From positions 39,088,417 to 39,152,416 of the forward strand of contig NC_091138.1 of NCBI RefSeq assembly GCF_041381155.1: a DNA stretch of 64,000 nt, written 5' to 3'. A program made the translations under genes and the position numbers. Positions within the stretch are counted from its first letter, which is position 1. Every line of letters starts with the position of its first letter. The stretch is from Argopecten irradians (taxonomy: Eukaryota > Mollusca > Bivalvia > Pectinida > Pectinidae). Shown one piece after another: positions 62,360-64,000 of this stretch. The notes beneath the pieces are model-generated. The model made no database searches. It was not told the DNA's origin and saw nothing but the letters and a program-made list of their open reading frames with translations.

Positions 62360-64000
62360 TTAAAGGAGTTTGTGTCTCGATGTTCATAAAATGTATCAGT
62401 GATGCTATGTCACTTGATGCTGGGGAGAAATGAGCTTTATTAGCACGATGTAAGAAAACCTCTCCGTGTGCCGCGCGCGGGACGAGGGAATAACCTGTAA
62501 GCCGTCAATTAATCGAGAGTCAAAAAATATTTTCTGACACACCGATTAATGCATATTTTCTGAGCTCAAAACCGTGATGACGTCCCATAATAGTCCGTGG
62601 CTTATAGTGCTATACATCAACGGGTTACAGGAAAAGACGATTAACGATTTTTAATGAATACTTTTGAATGAAGTTAATCGTACAAATAACTTTGGACTCG
62701 AATGTAAATAACTAAAAGAGTGAAAATTCGACTGTTTCAAATACTCTACTTAATGCTCTAATACAGGTATCTGTCGTGTAATTATGAAAGAAAAATCCGA
62801 CACAGAAATTAAAATTTCGGATTTTTTTTTTGTAGAGGAGTTCAGCAACGAATTAGCTTTAAGTTTAGATAATATTTTCCTGTAGTTTTTGATGCATTGT
62901 GAATTGCAAAGTTTGTGAGACTGTAAAATTGAAATGTTACGTAACAAGTAAAAATGTATCCTTTATTAAAGCATCGATGATATGGATGCTTGACTTCCGT
63001 CCAACACCACCCTTGGACCAACCGATGATTGATCATTACAAACATTGTGTTGTGTGTTGCTAACGAATACATTAGAGATCATTTACTTACAATTCTGTAA
63101 TATGTTTCAATGTGTGGTAGAAAGAATTTGTTATTGATGTTATAAAAGATCAGATATATTGAAATTAAGCCAAACTTTTAACTATTTTTTTTAGACAGTG
63201 CGGTCCGCTTTCCAATTTTTAAATCAGATAATACGAATTAGATACACAGAAAAAAGATATAAAATTAGCCATGCCTTTGGTTTGGAAGGTTATGTAATAC
63301 CTGGACCAAGATGTTGTTTACGTGTACACAAACGCCCATTCAGCGAACACACCTGTAATTATCGGGTATTTGGTAATGGCTCTTACTGTCAATCAGGTTA
63401 GGACATCCGTTTAGAGGATTGTGATTTGAAATATGCGAAAACCCCGTACATTCTATGACTCTAGGTTTTATATTGACCGACCATCCAATCTAAGAACTGA
63501 AGAAGTAAAAGAAAATGGAAATAAAAATATCACTGATCATAACCTAGGAATAGTATAATACGTGATATATATAGTGTCGTTACACCAGGTTAAAACAATA
63601 ATGAAGTGAGACTTATTAAAAAACAAAATTGTTCTGAAGAACTATTTTCAAGTAATGATGTAACCTTAAAAATTAATTACCAGTCCAAGTGCTGGTAATA
63701 ACGGAATCATTAGTAAGAATTCTAAGCATGTAATTTTCACCGTTTCGTAATCTACATGAACATTTTGTATTAGTTCATACAAGAAGGGCTACAGCATTGA
63801 CCACACTAAATTTATCTTATTTGAATATCACAGAAGTATGATCATCTATCACACATATTAAATATCTCGATCGGTATGATATACAAAAAAGATCACACAT
63901 GGACTAGGCTATTTTAAGGATATATTTAGCATAATTTTGAAATAAATGATTTTTTTATATAAAAAAGAAAACTACATATATACTGTAATTTCAATAGAAA
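62360..64000. mobile_element. TTAA-flanked element of unit 2, right end outside window
   Basis: TTAAAGGAGTTTGTG at 62360 aligns with the left end of the unit 1 element at 38804, and the interior follows that copy with many small insertions. The two minus-strand frames here (62750-62947, 62842-63072) are split relatives of the unit 1 frames and break at different points, so neither is coding. Confidence 0.6.

Larger units (their letters stand above)
41203..64000 (+). repeat. Tandem segmental duplication, unit 2 (right end outside window)
   Basis: Colinear with 18037 to about 40310 of unit 1. Coding exons and most introns differ from unit 1 by few substitutions as far as about 53 kb. After about 58 kb, small insertions become frequent. 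The end of the window corresponds to about 40.3 kb in unit 1, so about 0.9 kb of the unit should lie beyond the window. Confidence 0.92.

Overview
This is an AT-rich, intron-rich animal genomic window. It fits a bivalve mollusc, and a scallop (Pectinidae) is my best guess from the type of dispersed repeats and foldback elements; that assignment is from memory of repeat style, not from a search. Both recognised gene families are animal ones, all introns used are GT-AG, and there is no sign of bacterial gene organisation.

Region 1 (1-12.6 kb): the 3' part of an adhesion-type (class B2) G protein-coupled receptor on the + strand. Nine exons (2283-10296) encode TM2 to TM7 and a short acidic cytoplasmic tail ending in a PDZ-ligand-like TSL. 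TM1 and the extracellular part lie upstream of the window. Its introns hold several small inverted-repeat transposons (MITEs) and a C-rich tract. A probable long 3' UTR follows.

Region 2 (12.6-17.9 kb): intergenic, with one bivalve-type repeat with a tandem core (14.3-15.1 kb).

Region 3 (17.9-64 kb): a direct tandem duplication with a period of about 23.2 kb. Each unit starts at the splice acceptor of the first main coding exon of an SLC5 sodium/solute symporter (sodium-coupled monocarboxylate or multivitamin transporter type) and runs through the 16-exon gene and about 11 kb of downstream repeat-rich DNA. Unit 1 is 18037-41202; unit 2 is 41203 to the window end, with roughly its last 0.9 kb missing. 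Copy 1 is intact in frame at every splice junction I checked, except for a gap of about four residues between exons 4 and 5 that suggests an unfound microexon. Copy 2 keeps all 16 exons and splice sites but carries three frame-breaking single-base indels (exons 1, 8 and 13), so as written it is a pseudogene; an assembly error or a mis-joined second haplotype is also possible.

Unit 1 and unit 2 differ by discrete events: a SINE-like insertion with 13-bp target duplications only in unit 1, a MITE only in unit 2, and changed repeat counts. The last 6 kb of unit 2 (about 58-64 kb) is inflated by some 9% in small insertions relative to unit 1, a pattern more like poor consensus sequence than normal divergence. 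I found no rRNA, tRNA or CRISPR array, and no convincingly new system. The most interesting objects are the recent duplication with its breakpoint at a splice acceptor, the fate of the second transporter copy, and the varied short transposons.
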